This document shows, piece by piece, positions 54,709 to 63,448 of a stretch of DNA of 64,000 nt (position 1 is its first letter; each line of letters begins with the position of its first letter). The position numbers and the translations under genes are program-made. The stretch lies in NCBI RefSeq assembly GCF_014635885.1, contig NZ_BMDR01000003.1, positions 372,001-436,000 on the forward strand, written 5' to 3'. The DNA comes from Acinetobacter vivianii (lineage in GTDB: Bacteria; Pseudomonadota; Gammaproteobacteria; Pseudomonadales; Moraxellaceae). The notes below the pieces were generated by a model that was not told the origin of the DNA, did no database searches, and was given only the letters and a program-made list of their open reading frames with translations.

Positions 54709-56076
54709 ATGACTCCACGTCAACCTCTGGTGATGCAACCGAATCTCTGGAAAACATTTTTTGTGTTTCTGGTGCCTTTGATTGCCACCAATATTTTACA
54801 AAACCTGTCGGGAACGATTAATACCATCTTTGTCGGTCAGATGATGGGCGTAGATGCGATTGCGGCTGTTTCCGTGTTCTTTCCGATCCTGTTCTTTTTG
54901 CTTGCCTTCGTGATTGGTATTTCTGCTGGGACAACCGTACTGGTGGGACAAGCCTGGGGCGCACAAAACCTTGAAAAAGTCCGCTGTGTAATAGGTTCGA
55001 CCTTATTTATGACCATGATTGGCGGATGCATTATCGCGGTGCTCGGTCTAGTATTTGCCAAGCATATTCTGGAATTATTGGGTACAGATCCAAAGGTAAT
55101 GCACCTCTCCTTGCCTTATGTGCAATGGATGCTGGTCGGTAGTCCGCTGTTGTTTGTTTATATTATTTATACCTCGATTCTTCGCGGTGTCGGTGATAGC
55201 GTCACGCCTCTGATTGCCTTAAGTCTGACCAGCCTAATTGGTCTAGCCGTAACGCCAGTTTTACTGAAAGGTTATTTTGGTTTCCCTGCATTGGGAATTG
55301 TCGCGCCTGCGATTGCGACCATTATGGGCTATGCCTTTGTGCTGATTTTTTTAGCCGTTTATCTGAACCATAAAAATCATCCATTAAAGATAGATCGCCA
55401 ATTGTTGCAACATATCCGCCACGATGCCGAGCTCAGTAAATTAATTCTAAAACTTGGCATTCCAACAGGCATTCAGATGGTCACGACGTCACTGGCGGGA
55501 CTGGTGATTATTGGTCTCATTAACCATTACGGCGCGCACGCCACCGCTGCCTATGGTGCCGTGAATCAGGTGCTGAACTATATTCAATTTCCAGCCTTGT
55601 CGATTTCAATTGCTGCCTCGATTTTTGCGGCTCAAGCGATTGGTGCAGGTAAACCTGATTTATTGGCCAAAGTGACCCGTACCGCTTTGGGTATGAATTT
55701 CTTGTTTACGGGAACATTGATTGTTCTGGCCTATTTATTCTCAAAATATTTAATGGCGCTGTTTATTACCGATCACAGCGTAATTGTATTGGGACAACAA
55801 CTGCTCTTTATTGTGTTGTGGTCAATTTTATTTTTTGGTGCCAGTGCAATTTTTGCCTCGATCATGCGTGCCAGCGGTACAGTCAATATCCCGATGCTGA
55901 TCAATATTTTTACCATTATCCTGATCGAAGTACCGTGTGCCTATTGGTTTAGTTCATTGTGGGGCTTAACGGGTATCTGGATTGCCTATGCGCTGTCCTT
56001 CGTGAGTCTGTGCATCTTCCAAGGTTTTTATTATCAATTCTTCTGGAAGAAATCAAAAATCAAAGTCCTTATTTAA
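54709..56076 (+). CDS. MATE family efflux transporter
   Basis: 455 aa with twelve predicted membrane segments in two repeats: FLVPLIATNILQNLSGTINTIFVGQ-type start (core NILQNLSGTINTIFVGQ), AQAIGAGKP in the second half, and GVGDSVTPLIAL. MATE exporters use Na+ or H+ gradients to expel cationic drugs or metabolites. Substrate unknown; it is of the NorM/DinF-like type and not specifically AbeM by eye. A 139-bp repeat element follows. Confidence 0.9.
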   Translation: MTPRQPLVMQPNLWKTFFVFLVPLIATNILQNLSGTINTIFVGQMMGVDAIAAVSVFFPILFFLLAFVIGISAGTTVLVGQAWGAQNLEKVRCVIGSTLFMTMIGGCIIAVLGLVFAKHILELLGTDPKVMHLSLPYVQWMLVGSPLLFVYIIYTSILRGVGDSVTPLIALSLTSLIGLAVTPVLLKGYFGFPALGIVAPAIATIMGYAFVLIFLAVYLNHKNHPLKIDRQLLQHIRHDAELSKLILKLGIPTGIQMVTTSLAGLVIIGLINHYGAHATAAYGAVNQVLNYIQFPALSISIAASIFAAQAIGAGKPDLLAKVTRTALGMNFLFTGTLIVLAYLFSKYLMALFITDHSVIVLGQQLLFIVLWSILFFGASAIFASIMRASGTVNIPMLINIFTIILIEVPCAYWFSSLWGLTGIWIAYALSFVSLCIFQGFYYQFFWKKSKIKVLI

Positions 56077-56110
56077 CCTGAGTTCGAGGCTGAATATGGT
56101 ACTTGGAAAC

Positions 56111-56249
56111 GTCATCTACAACCTGCTTGGTGTAAACAAGGTAATGTTTTTGCGATATATTTTAATAAATCCACGAATAGAACAGGTTTTGTAGATGGCC
56201 ATGGTTTTGCCTACTTTTGCCAAAACAAAAGTAGGGCGAGCCGCAGGCT
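56111..56249. repeat. 139-bp hairpin-rich intergenic element, copy B
   Basis: Arms GTCATCTACAACCTG (56111-56125) and CAGGTTTTGTAGATGGC (56183-56199) enclose 57 bp; the hairpin CCTACTTTTG/CAAAAGTAGG (56210-56235) and AGCC-GCA-GGCT follow. Compared with copy A at 37320-37458, stem bases differ on both sides so that pairing is kept. Confidence 0.8.
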
Positions 56250-56366
56250 GATCCTAAAATTGGGTGAGAACATGGTAAGATTCCACCAAGCTAATTATTT
56301 TCAATAGCTTAGAGGGTAGTCAAACCGAACTCAGATTGTTTAATATCTGCTTGTTCTGACACAAAT

Positions 56367-56397
56367 AAAAAAGCCATTCACAGAGAATGGCTTTTTT
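56367..56397. terminator. Bidirectional terminator before the SDR gene
   Basis: AAAAAGCCATTC-ACAGA-GAATGGCTTTTTT, a perfect stem with A/T runs on both sides, just after the SDR stop on the minus strand. Confidence 0.9.
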
Positions 56398-56410
56398 ATG
56401 CTGTAATGAC

Positions 56411-57238
56411 TTACATCATCTTGGTTGCAAAGGCGGCAATACGTTGATAACCCGTTGGGAATAAACGCTGGAAAGAATCCACAATACGCGCATCTGTACC
56501 AATTAGCAGACGGCGTTTATCCTTCTGCACTGCATTTAGAATTTGACGTGCAGCTTCTTCTGGTGGCGTACGCAGGAACTTATCAAATTGCTTGATTGAT
56601 TTGCTCGGATCCATCCCCAAACTCTTCAAGCTGTCATTCATTTTCGCTGCTTTGGCAATATTGGTACGAATCCCGCCTGGGTGTACACAGAGAGAGCTGA
56701 CACCGCCCTTCTCAATATCCAACTCCTGACGTAATGATTCAGTGAAACCACGTACTGCAAATTTGGTTGCGTTATATGCAGATTGAGTTGGCTGCGAGGT
56801 TAAACCAAAGATACTTGAAATATTGATGATATGACCATCTTTAGTTTGTTTGATAAATGGCAGGAATTCTTTGGTGCCATACACCACGCCCCAGAAGTTG
56901 ATGCCTACGATCCACTCCAAATCTTCATAGCTTGCACCTTCCACGGTTGAGCCAAGTGCTACACCTGCGTTATTGAAGATCATATTAACCGAACCATGAT
57001 CCTGTACCGTCTCTTGCGCCCACTGTTTCACCGCATCACGGTTTGACACATCAAGTACTTTCGTCGTCACTGTTACAGGGTATTGCTTCAATAATTCAAC
57101 GGTTTGTGCCAAACCTTTTTCATTGATATCACTTAACGATAAATGACAGCCTTGTTTCGCTAACAAGATCGCCAGTTGTTGTCCAATCCCAGAACCAGCA
57201 CCCGTGATCGCTGCGACTTTATTTTTAAAATTTTTCAT
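56411..57238 (-). CDS. SDR family oxidoreductase
   Basis: 275 aa. AAITGAGSGIGQQLAILLA at residues 9-27, NNAG in MIFNNAGVALGS, catalytic Ser in NISSIFGLTSQ and YNATKFAVRG with Tyr-x-x-x-Lys. The C-terminal SLGMDPSKSIKQFDKF and the final LFPTGYQRIAAF are seen in Acinetobacter acyl-alcohol/acyl-CoA-type SDRs, but the substrate cannot be told. Divergent from a TetR regulator across 313 bp with a dyad near its start, so probably controlled by it. Confidence 0.85.
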   Translation of the reverse strand: MKNFKNKVAAITGAGSGIGQQLAILLAKQGCHLSLSDINEKGLAQTVELLKQYPVTVTTKVLDVSNRDAVKQWAQETVQDHGSVNMIFNNAGVALGSTVEGASYEDLEWIVGINFWGVVYGTKEFLPFIKQTKDGHIINISSIFGLTSQPTQSAYNATKFAVRGFTESLRQELDIEKGGVSSLCVHPGGIRTNIAKAAKMNDSLKSLGMDPSKSIKQFDKFLRTPPEEAARQILNAVQKDKRRLLIGTDARIVDSFQRLFPTGYQRIAAFATKMM

Positions 57239-57551
57239 TGCCTATCCTTTGTGTTGCGAATGATATGCACAATATTCGCCCCAATCATGCGTTGTCATGT
57301 GCTGTTTAACCTGTAACCAATATAATTTTGACAATACAGGTTGTCAATATAGTACACTCAAGCTTTAAGACAAATGGCAATAACCGACACCTAACATGTC
57401 ATAATAGGCCTATTTACATTCTTGATCGAAGATGTTTAAAAGAGACAATGCATATTTTCAAAATTTAGTTATGCTAGATCAACAGCACATAGTAGCTATG
57501 TAAAAAAGCACGAGATAGACGATTTAGAGAATTTTAGGGAACGGTTTTTCA
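57239..57551. promoter_or_regulatory. Divergent SDR-tetR promoter region with dyads
   Basis: TTGACAA-TACAGG-TTGTCAA (57328-57347) is a perfect 7+6+7 palindrome about 90 bp from the SDR start, and CCTGTA...TACAGG (57310-57340) overlaps it. Such sites are typical TetR-family operators. The rest of the 313 bp shows no gene. Confidence 0.55.
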
Positions 57552-58229
57552 ATGGCAACTCAAGAGCAAGCGACAGACAAGAAAAAAAAGACAGCAGTGA
57601 AAGAGCGACAATTCAAGGGTCTCTCTTTAACTGAACGCAAAGAAGCACGTCGTGAAAAACTGATTGAAGCGGGTATTGCGACTTACGGTACACATGGCTT
57701 TTTCTCGGTGACCGTTAAAGATGTCTGCAATGAAGCCAAGCTGACTGAACGCTACTTTTATGAATCATTTAAGAAAAGTGAAGATCTGTTCCAGACTGTG
57801 TTTCTGAAAATGATCGAAAAAATGCAAACCTGTCTGACTCAGGCTGTACTCATGGCAGCGCCTGAACCTAAAAACATGGTAAATGCAGGTTTATCAGCAC
57901 TCCTGAATGCGATTAAAGATGATCCGCGTATGGCACGGATTATTTATATCGATGCCATGCTGGTTCAGGACCTGCATAATCAAGCCACGATTCAGGAAAC
58001 CTTGACCCAGTTTGATCGTATTATTCAAGGCTTTGTGATGATTACCATGCCCAATGCGCCACAAAGCACTGAAGAAGTGTCTTTAATGGCAACAGGCTTA
58101 AATGGTTATGTGACCCATATTATTATTCGATGGGTCTCAGAAGGCTTTAAACAGCCGCTTGCAGATGTGCTTTCAGCTTGTTGTGCTGTCTTTTTGTCCT
58201 TTATCGAAACAACATCTCAAAAAAATTAA
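57552..58229 (+). CDS. TetR/AcrR family transcriptional regulator
   Basis: 225 aa. A Lys-rich N-terminal tail (TDKKKKTAVKERQFKGLSL) precedes the HTH: EARREKLIEAGIATYG then FFSVTVKDVCNEAKLTERYFYESFKKSEDLF-type helices (core CNEAKLTERYFYESF). The C-terminal ligand domain is unremarkable. Divergent from the SDR gene, the probable target; the ligand may be a fatty or hydrophobic compound, which is inference. Confidence 0.88.
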   Translation: MATQEQATDKKKKTAVKERQFKGLSLTERKEARREKLIEAGIATYGTHGFFSVTVKDVCNEAKLTERYFYESFKKSEDLFQTVFLKMIEKMQTCLTQAVLMAAPEPKNMVNAGLSALLNAIKDDPRMARIIYIDAMLVQDLHNQATIQETLTQFDRIIQGFVMITMPNAPQSTEEVSLMATGLNGYVTHIIIRWVSEGFKQPLADVLSACCAVFLSFIETTSQKN

Positions 58230-58316
58230 AATCGTTTTACAGTTTTGTGACATGAAAAGTAGTTCCATGACAAATTGATTAACTCAATGAATTTATTTGC
58301 TTTATGGCTAGGTAAG

Positions 58317-58434
58317 CTGTCATCATTTGGTCATTGCGCTGCCCCACAATTGTCACAATTTATTGCTAAATTCGACTTTATTCCCTCTTTTGCAATGATA
58401 TTGTCATAATTAATCTTTGTAATAAGCCTGTCAT
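58317..58434 (+). promoter_or_regulatory. Pho-box-like repeats upstream of phoB
   Basis: CTGTCAT-CATT-TGGTCAT (58317-58334) and TTGTAAT-AAGC-CTGTCAT (58417-58434) both show the 7-4-7 layout of the PhoB box; a single TTGTCAT is at 58401. They imply autoregulation of phoBR. Confidence 0.6.
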
Positions 58435-58480
58435 AACAACAAAACGGTTAAACCGTTACGGAATTTAAGGGTATTGCGCT

Positions 58481-59191
58481 GTGAAAGATGACTATATTTT
58501 AATTGTCGATGATGAGTTACCGATCCGCGAAATGATCCATACCTCTTTGGATATGGCAGGCTTCCAATGTTTACAAGCAGAGGACGCCAAACAAGCGCAT
58601 CAGATTATTGTTGATCAGCGTCCTGCACTTATCTTGCTGGACTGGATGTTACCAGGTGGTGTGAGTGGTGTAGACTTATGCCGTCGCCTTAAACGCGACG
58701 AGAACCTGTCTGAAATTCCTGTAATCATGCTCACTGCACGCGGTGAAGAAGACCATAAAGTTCAAGGTCTTGACGCAGGTGCAGATGATTACATGACCAA
58801 ACCCTTCTCGACACGTGAACTGGTTTCCCGTATCAAGGCGGTATTACGTCGTGCCAACGCACTGAGCGGTGAAAAAGTGATTGATGCCAATGGCTTATTG
58901 CTGGATCCTGTCAGTCAGCGTGTTAGCTTTGGCAATAGTATTTTAGATATGGGTCCAACAGAATATCGTTTATTGGCCTTCTTTATGACTCACCCTGAAC
59001 GTGCTTATACGCGCGCCCAGTTACTTGATCAGGTGTGGGGTGGCAATGTCTATATCGAAGACCGTACCATTGACGTGCACATCCGTCGTTTACGCAAAGT
59101 GTTAGAGCCTTTTGGTGTCGACCGCTTTGTCCAAACGGTTCGTGGCACAGGTTATCGCTTCTCGACACGAGCTGATTTAGCAGTAGGTTAA
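58481..59191 (+). CDS. phoB: Phosphate regulon response regulator PhoB
   Basis: 236 aa from a GTG start with AAGGG 9 nt upstream. Receiver domain with acidic DDE at 10-12, phospho-acceptor Asp54 in [10 protein letters not shown] and Lys in [11 protein letters not shown], then an OmpR-type winged helix ([19 protein letters not shown] ... [15 protein letters not shown]). Activates phosphate-starvation genes when phosphorylated by PhoR, whose gene starts 9 bp downstream. Confidence 0.95.
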   Translation: MKDDYILIVDDELPIREMIHTSLDMAGFQCLQAEDAKQAHQIIVDQRPALILLDWMLPGGVSGVDLCRRLKRDENLSEIPVIMLTARGEEDHKVQGLDAGADDYMTKPFSTRELVSRIKAVLRRANALSGEKVIDANGLLLDPVSQRVSFGNSILDMGPTEYRLLAFFMTHPERAYTRAQLLDQVWGGNVYIEDRTIDVHIRRLRKVLEPFGVDRFVQTVRGTGYRFSTRADLAVG

Positions 59192-59200
59192 AAATCTTTT

Positions 59201-60559
59201 ATGTATGAACCTTATCCCGTCCCTGAACTGGCACGTGAACACCAGCGTTTTCGCTACAGCAGTTTATGGACGTTTGCAAAACAAGATTTAAGACTGTTAC
59301 TTTTTTTCTTATTGATTGCAAGCTTAATTGGATTTGGGGTTGGATACTTTTGGAGCTGTATTTTTATTGCTTTTGTGGTGTTTTTCGCCCTGCAGCTCCG
59401 CTCGCTTTATCTGGTCAATGAATGGATTTCAAACCGCCCCTATGATGTCCCGCCCAACTTAAACGGGATCTGGGGTGCATTACTGTTCAATGTTTATCGT
59501 GCACAACGTCAGGAACGCATCGTTCAAGCGGAAATGGTCGGTCTCATTGACCGTGCCCAGTCTTCTCTGGTTGCTCTGGCAGAAGCCGTGGTTCTGATTG
59601 ATGACCAACATCAAATCGAATGGTGGAACCCCGCAGCCGAAAAGTTATTGGGTATTAGTCCTCTCGACCGCGGACGTAACTTATTGTCGATTTTACGTCA
59701 GCCAAGTTTCATTGAATATTTTAACAACCCGGATCAATCCCCTGATGGGATTCGTCTGCAAGCGCAGATGGAAGAAGAGCGTTATGTGCACGTCAAACTC
59801 ACCCGTTTTGGGGGAGAAAGTCGTTTATTGGTCGCACATGACACCACGCGCGTCCATAATCTGGAACAAATGCGTAAAGACTTTGTCGATAATATTTCAC
59901 ATGAATTGCGTACGCCGCTGACTGTACTCAGTGGTTATATCGAAACCTTTACCGATCAAGATGACATTACGCCACGCTGGAAACGTGCTTTTACGCAAAT
60001 GCAGTCCCAAACCAAACGTATGAATGCCTTGGTCAATGATTTATTGTTGTTATCGAATTTAGAAAATAATAAGAAAGTCGCAAAAAATCAGATTATTGAT
60101 ATGGCAAATCTGATGAACCAGATTTTTGATGATGCGCGTGCTTACAATCTTGATTATGGTCATACTTTAAATCTGGATATTGATAGCCATTGTGACCTGA
60201 TTGGCTCGGATATTGAAATTGCCAGTGCTTTCAGTAATTTAATTACCAATGCAATTAAATATACGCCGCCTGGTGGCATCATTACCATTGGTTGGCATGA
60301 AGCAGGTGACCATGCCTCCTTTACGGTACAGGACAACGGCATCGGGATTGATCCAAAACATTTACCACGCTTGACTGAACGCTTCTATCGTGTCGATAGC
60401 GCGCGTAGCCGTCAAACTGGTGGTACAGGTTTAGGACTTGCCATTGTAAAACATGTACTCATGCAACATGGCGCACATCTAGAAATCACCTCTAAAGAAA
60501 ATGAAGGCTCAACCTTTACTGCGATCTTCCCCAAAGAACGTCTTTATCGAATGCTGTAA
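59201..60559 (+). CDS. phoR: Phosphate regulon sensor histidine kinase PhoR
   Basis: 452 aa. Two closely spaced membrane segments (about residues 30-67), a PAS domain (LAEAVVLIDDQHQIEWWNPAAEK) recognised by its core WWNPAAEKLLG, the HisKA site with His234 in NISHELRTPLTVLSGY, and the HATPase region with NLITNAIKYTPPGG, DNGIGI and GGTGLGLAIVKH. The short periplasmic exposure is typical for PhoR, which senses through PstSCAB-PhoU. Terminator follows. Confidence 0.95.
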   Translation: MYEPYPVPELAREHQRFRYSSLWTFAKQDLRLLLFFLLIASLIGFGVGYFWSCIFIAFVVFFALQLRSLYLVNEWISNRPYDVPPNLNGIWGALLFNVYRAQRQERIVQAEMVGLIDRAQSSLVALAEAVVLIDDQHQIEWWNPAAEKLLGISPLDRGRNLLSILRQPSFIEYFNNPDQSPDGIRLQAQMEEERYVHVKLTRFGGESRLLVAHDTTRVHNLEQMRKDFVDNISHELRTPLTVLSGYIETFTDQDDITPRWKRAFTQMQSQTKRMNALVNDLLLLSNLENNKKVAKNQIIDMANLMNQIFDDARAYNLDYGHTLNLDIDSHCDLIGSDIEIASAFSNLITNAIKYTPPGGIITIGWHEAGDHASFTVQDNGIGIDPKHLPRLTERFYRVDSARSRQTGGTGLGLAIVKHVLMQHGAHLEITSKENEGSTFTAIFPKERLYRML

Positions 60560-60573
60560 AAGTTTAACTTCAA

Positions 60574-60606
60574 TAAAAAAGCCGATCCTTCTCGATCGGC
60601 TTTTTA
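60574..60606. terminator. Bidirectional terminator between phoR and the PACE gene
   Basis: AAAAAGCCGATC-CTTCTC-GATCGGCTTTTT; perfect 12-bp stem with A and T runs. Confidence 0.92.
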
Positions 60607-60624
60607 AATTCTGGATCATTCCAA

Positions 60625-61077
60625 TCAACTACTTGCTTTCGCATTAAGCTCTGTCGACTCGACCAAATGACTTGGCAAGCCGAAGATATGGTCAAAAAAG
60701 TAATTATAAACAAAGGTATAACATGGGATCAGCACCATCAAACTGAAGTCCAGCAAGAATGCTTTGACTAAACTGATTTGCATCCACCATGCGATCAATG
60801 GAATCAAAATCATAACCAGCACAATCTGGAATCCAATCGCATGCGCAACACGTCTCAACACAGTACGCTTTTTCGATGTTTGAGTTTTTTCCCACATCTC
60901 AAACACGTAGTTATAAAAAAAGTTCACGGTTACAGCAATGACTGCAATTAAAATCGACAAAGGCCCTGTATGGCTAATGGTCGTACCTGAAAGTACTGCC
61001 AGCACCATTGCACAGATAAAAAAGCTAAAAACTTCATAGAAAAAGACGTATGTGACTCTTCTCTTGGTTCCTTGCAT
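60625..61077 (-). CDS. PACE family (AceI-like) biocide efflux transporter
   Basis: 150 aa, four membrane segments in two tandem bacterial-transmembrane-pair domains. Family landmarks: FFYEVFSF with the conserved membrane Glu of AceI, NFFYNYVFEMWEK, RVAHAIGFQIVLVMILIPLIAWWM (core RVAHAIGFQ) and YTFVYNYFFDHIFG. PACE proteins export chlorhexidine, acriflavine and short diamines by proton exchange. It diverges from a LysR gene across 94 bp, as aceI diverges from aceR in A. baumannii; whether it is AceI itself or a paralogue is uncertain because the N- and C-termini differ. Confidence 0.88.
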   Translation of the reverse strand: MQGTKRRVTYVFFYEVFSFFICAMVLAVLSGTTISHTGPLSILIAVIAVTVNFFYNYVFEMWEKTQTSKKRTVLRRVAHAIGFQIVLVMILIPLIAWWMQISLVKAFLLDFSLMVLIPCYTFVYNYFFDHIFGLPSHLVESTELNAKASS

Positions 61078-61171
61078 TACAACACCTTGAAATAAATAAT
61101 GAGTGGATTTTACGCTTTAATTTTGATAAAAAAAGTCAATCGTTATCAGTACAGCTGACAAGTGAATTAAA

Positions 61172-62065
61172 ATGAAATTGACCAGTGAACAACTTGAACT
61201 GATTCTTGAAATTATTGATCGTGGTAATTTTTCGGCGGCTGCCCGAGCGCTCAATCGGGTTCCTTCCGCAGTCAGTATGGCGATTGCCAATTTAGAGGCA
61301 GAATTAAATTTAAAATTATTTGAACGCAGTAAAAACCATCTTGCTCCCACTGAAATTGCTCTGTCCATCGAACCCCATGCCCGATTGATTGTGACTAAAT
61401 TGCGCCAGCTGGAAATGCATTTAACTGAACTTTCAACAGGACTGGAAACCCGTATTGCGATTGGGATCGCTGCGGACATCAACCAGAAGCTGCTCTTGGC
61501 TGGTATTGAGCGTCTGATGCAGCGTTATCCACTTCTGGATATTGAAATGGTCAGTGCGCCACAACAAGAATTAAAAGCACGTTTACATCAAAATGAAATT
61601 GATCTTTATATTGCCTATAGCTCATCTGAACTCGACCTGAATGAACGATTCCGACTGCTCGGAACTGAAAAATTTGTCGCGGCGGTTTCCCCGAAAGAGG
61701 CACAACAGCTCAAGGACAATAATAAAAATGAACTCACCATGCTCTCTGAACTCAGACAGATTATTGTGGCAAGCAAACACTATCCCCTTCCAGATAGTCG
61801 CGTTCTGGTTTCTGATTCCTGCTGGTATACCGATAGTTTATTTATGGCGATTAATATGGTGGAACAAGGCTTCGGATGGGGAAATTTTCCGCTCTCGATC
61901 GTGCAAGAGCATTTTGCGAAAGGCAGTTTGATTCGACTCGAATTTCGTGACACCACAAATCGACTGGATATGCCGATTCATGCAATCTGGCCGAGCCACA
62001 AACCTTTAAGTCAAACAACTCAGATGCTCATCGAACTCTGGACAAAAGAAATCAATATTGAATAA
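61172..62065 (+). CDS. LysR family regulator, probable activator of the PACE gene
   Basis: 297 aa. N-terminal HTH (FSAAARALNRVPSAVSMAIANLEAEL; core ARALNRVPSAVSMAI) followed by a periplasmic-binding-like effector domain. Divergent from the PACE efflux gene in the aceI-aceR arrangement, so likely responds to the exported compound. The stop codon at 62063-62065 abuts a bidirectional terminator that also ends the minus-strand small RNA. Confidence 0.88.
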   Translation: MKLTSEQLELILEIIDRGNFSAAARALNRVPSAVSMAIANLEAELNLKLFERSKNHLAPTEIALSIEPHARLIVTKLRQLEMHLTELSTGLETRIAIGIAADINQKLLLAGIERLMQRYPLLDIEMVSAPQQELKARLHQNEIDLYIAYSSSELDLNERFRLLGTEKFVAAVSPKEAQQLKDNNKNELTMLSELRQIIVASKHYPLPDSRVLVSDSCWYTDSLFMAINMVEQGFGWGNFPLSIVQEHFAKGSLIRLEFRDTTNRLDMPIHAIWPSHKPLSQTTQMLIELWTKEINIE

Positions 62066-62095
62066 AAAAAGCCCGACATCCTGTCGGGCTTTTTC
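62064..62095. terminator. Bidirectional terminator shared by lysR and the small RNA copy 1
   Basis: GCCCGAC-ATCCT-GTCGGGC with A run left and T run right. On the minus strand its loop reads AGGAT, so it doubles as a CsrA-type site. Confidence 0.9.
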
Positions 62096-62192
62096 GTATT
62101 CCTTTCATTAGATACAACTCCTGTCATACCTCACATCCTGATGCCTGAACTTATCATTTTTGTTTTATGTTCTGGAACTTCCTGTTCCTGAT
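62064..62192 (-). ncRNA. RsmX/Y/Z-like small RNA, copy 1
   Basis: Minus-strand RNA of about 129 nt. TAATAT at 62199-62204 serves as -10 and a GacA-type box lies 65 bp further up. The RNA begins near CATCAGGAACAGGAAG and has hairpins GGAAC-AGGAA-GTTCC, CAT-CAGGAT-GTG, GAC-AGGA-GTT and the terminator GCCCGAC-AGGAT-GTCGGGC followed by a T run, each with AGGA in the loop, plus AAGGAAT between. GGA in loops is the binding motif of CsrA/RsmA. It is about four-fifths identical by eye to copy 2 at 63449-63577. No coding frame. Class is inferred; CsrA binding is not shown by sequence alone. Confidence 0.8.
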
Positions 62193-62248
62193 GTGTTCAT
62201 ATTAGGCAATTCAACCTAGGTTGAAAATGGGACATTTCCTCTAATCAG

Positions 62249-62266
62249 TGTAAGCAAAAACGTACA
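62249..62266 (-). promoter_or_regulatory. GacA-type box upstream of small RNA copy 1 (one mismatch)
   Basis: TGTAAG-CAAAAA-CGTACA, one base off TGTAAG-N6-CTTACA in the plus-strand reading. Centre about 65 bp upstream of the predicted RNA start. Confidence 0.7.
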
Positions 62267-62329
62267 TCAGCATGCTCTCATCTCATTTTTCCAATTAGAC
62301 ATAATATAAAAGATAATGCGAGCACTTCT

Positions 62330-62455
62330 CTAATCTCCTGCCAAATCAGCCTGCTGCGATATCACCTGCACCCCCATATAGCTGTCATAACTCTGCGCCA
62401 ATAGACAAATCATCACAAAGGCAACTAAGGTCAAAATCTGCTTTTTCATTCCCAT
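62330..62455 (-). CDS. Small membrane or exported peptide, 41 aa
   Basis: Reading frame starting MGMKKQILTLVAFVMICLLA and ending in a short polar tail (QQADLAGD) before TAG. GAGG lies 9 nt upstream of the ATG at 62455; a second ATG at 62449 is also possible. The first 20 residues form a single hydrophobic segment after a basic start, so it may be a membrane peptide or a secreted peptide with signal. Its position between the two small RNA genes is striking. No homologue recognised; it may also be a chance frame. Confidence 0.45.
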   Translation of the reverse strand: MGMKKQILTLVAFVMICLLAQSYDSYMGVQVISQQADLAGD

Positions 62456-62551
62456 TATTTGCTACCTCATTCAAGCATCTATGAAAAAGGTATAAGATTT
62501 TTCCCATCTCATCTAATATAGAAAAAACCAGCACTGATCTAATTTTGAGAT

Positions 62552-63448
62552 ATGTGGACATTAAAACAATTTAATTACCTAATCACGATTGTAGAAACGG
62601 GCGGTTTTATTGCCGCCTCAGAAAAGCTGTTTATTGCCCAATCCGCCCTAAGCAGGCAAATTAAAAATTTAGAAGAAGAACTAGGCTTTGAAATTTTTGA
62701 TCGGTCCGAGAAAAAAATTAAACTGACCACTGCGGGAGAAGCACTGTATAAAAGTTTAAAAACTAATATTGATCATTTAAAAAGTTCAATTGTTAGCGCC
62801 CAAAGTATTAGTCGGGGTGAAGGTCGGATTATTAAGATTGCCCATTCCAGCAGTATTGTACTTGATCAAAACAAACTCGAAATCTTCAAGCAGCTCTGTG
62901 ATACCCATAACATTGATATTGAGATGAATACCTTATCATCCGAGTTACAACTCGAATATTTATTGAATGGCACAATTGATCTGGGTTTTATCCGCCCACC
63001 GATTTACCACAACCTGAATGACGTGAATGCCATCAGTTTATATACCGCACCATTGTATGTCGCTGCCCATATTGCAGATCCATTTTTAGGTGAAAAAGAA
63101 CGGATTTCGATACGGGAATTAGCGTCATTAGATTTTGTTTCTGTGCCCCATAAAGCGCGTGGGGGCTTAAGTTATCTGGCTGCCAATTTATGTCTGGTCA
63201 ATGGATTTACGCCAAAACGAAGCAGAATCTATTCAAGAAAAAGATCTCAACTTGAGCTGGTTGCTAATGGCTTTGGAATTTGTATCGTGCCTGAAGAATT
63301 TAAAGTGATCCTGCCAAGTAATGTCAGGCTTATCCCAATTCAAGATGAAAATACGTTGAGTGAGGTAAAACTGATTTGGAGAAAGGACAATGATCTGATC
63401 GTGAATAGCTGTGCTGATGCGGTCCATGCTTATTACAGTTCACAATAA
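62552..63448 (+). CDS. LysR family transcriptional regulator
   Basis: 298 aa. HTH begins MWTLKQFNYLITIVETGGFIAASEKL, with core SALSRQIKNLEEELGFEIFDR; the effector domain has GEGRIIKIAHSSS, LGFIRPP and GFGICIVPEE. Resembles regulators of aromatic or amino-acid metabolism (BenM/CatM subgroup) at low level only; target unknown. Neighbour PhzF gene is on the opposite strand beyond the small RNA. Stop codon is followed directly by a bidirectional terminator. Confidence 0.88.
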   Translation: MWTLKQFNYLITIVETGGFIAASEKLFIAQSALSRQIKNLEEELGFEIFDRSEKKIKLTTAGEALYKSLKTNIDHLKSSIVSAQSISRGEGRIIKIAHSSSIVLDQNKLEIFKQLCDTHNIDIEMNTLSSELQLEYLLNGTIDLGFIRPPIYHNLNDVNAISLYTAPLYVAAHIADPFLGEKERISIRELASLDFVSVPHKARGGLSYLAANLCLVNGFTPKRSRIYSRKRSQLELVANGFGICIVPEEFKVILPSNVRLIPIQDENTLSEVKLIWRKDNDLIVNSCADAVHAYYSSQ

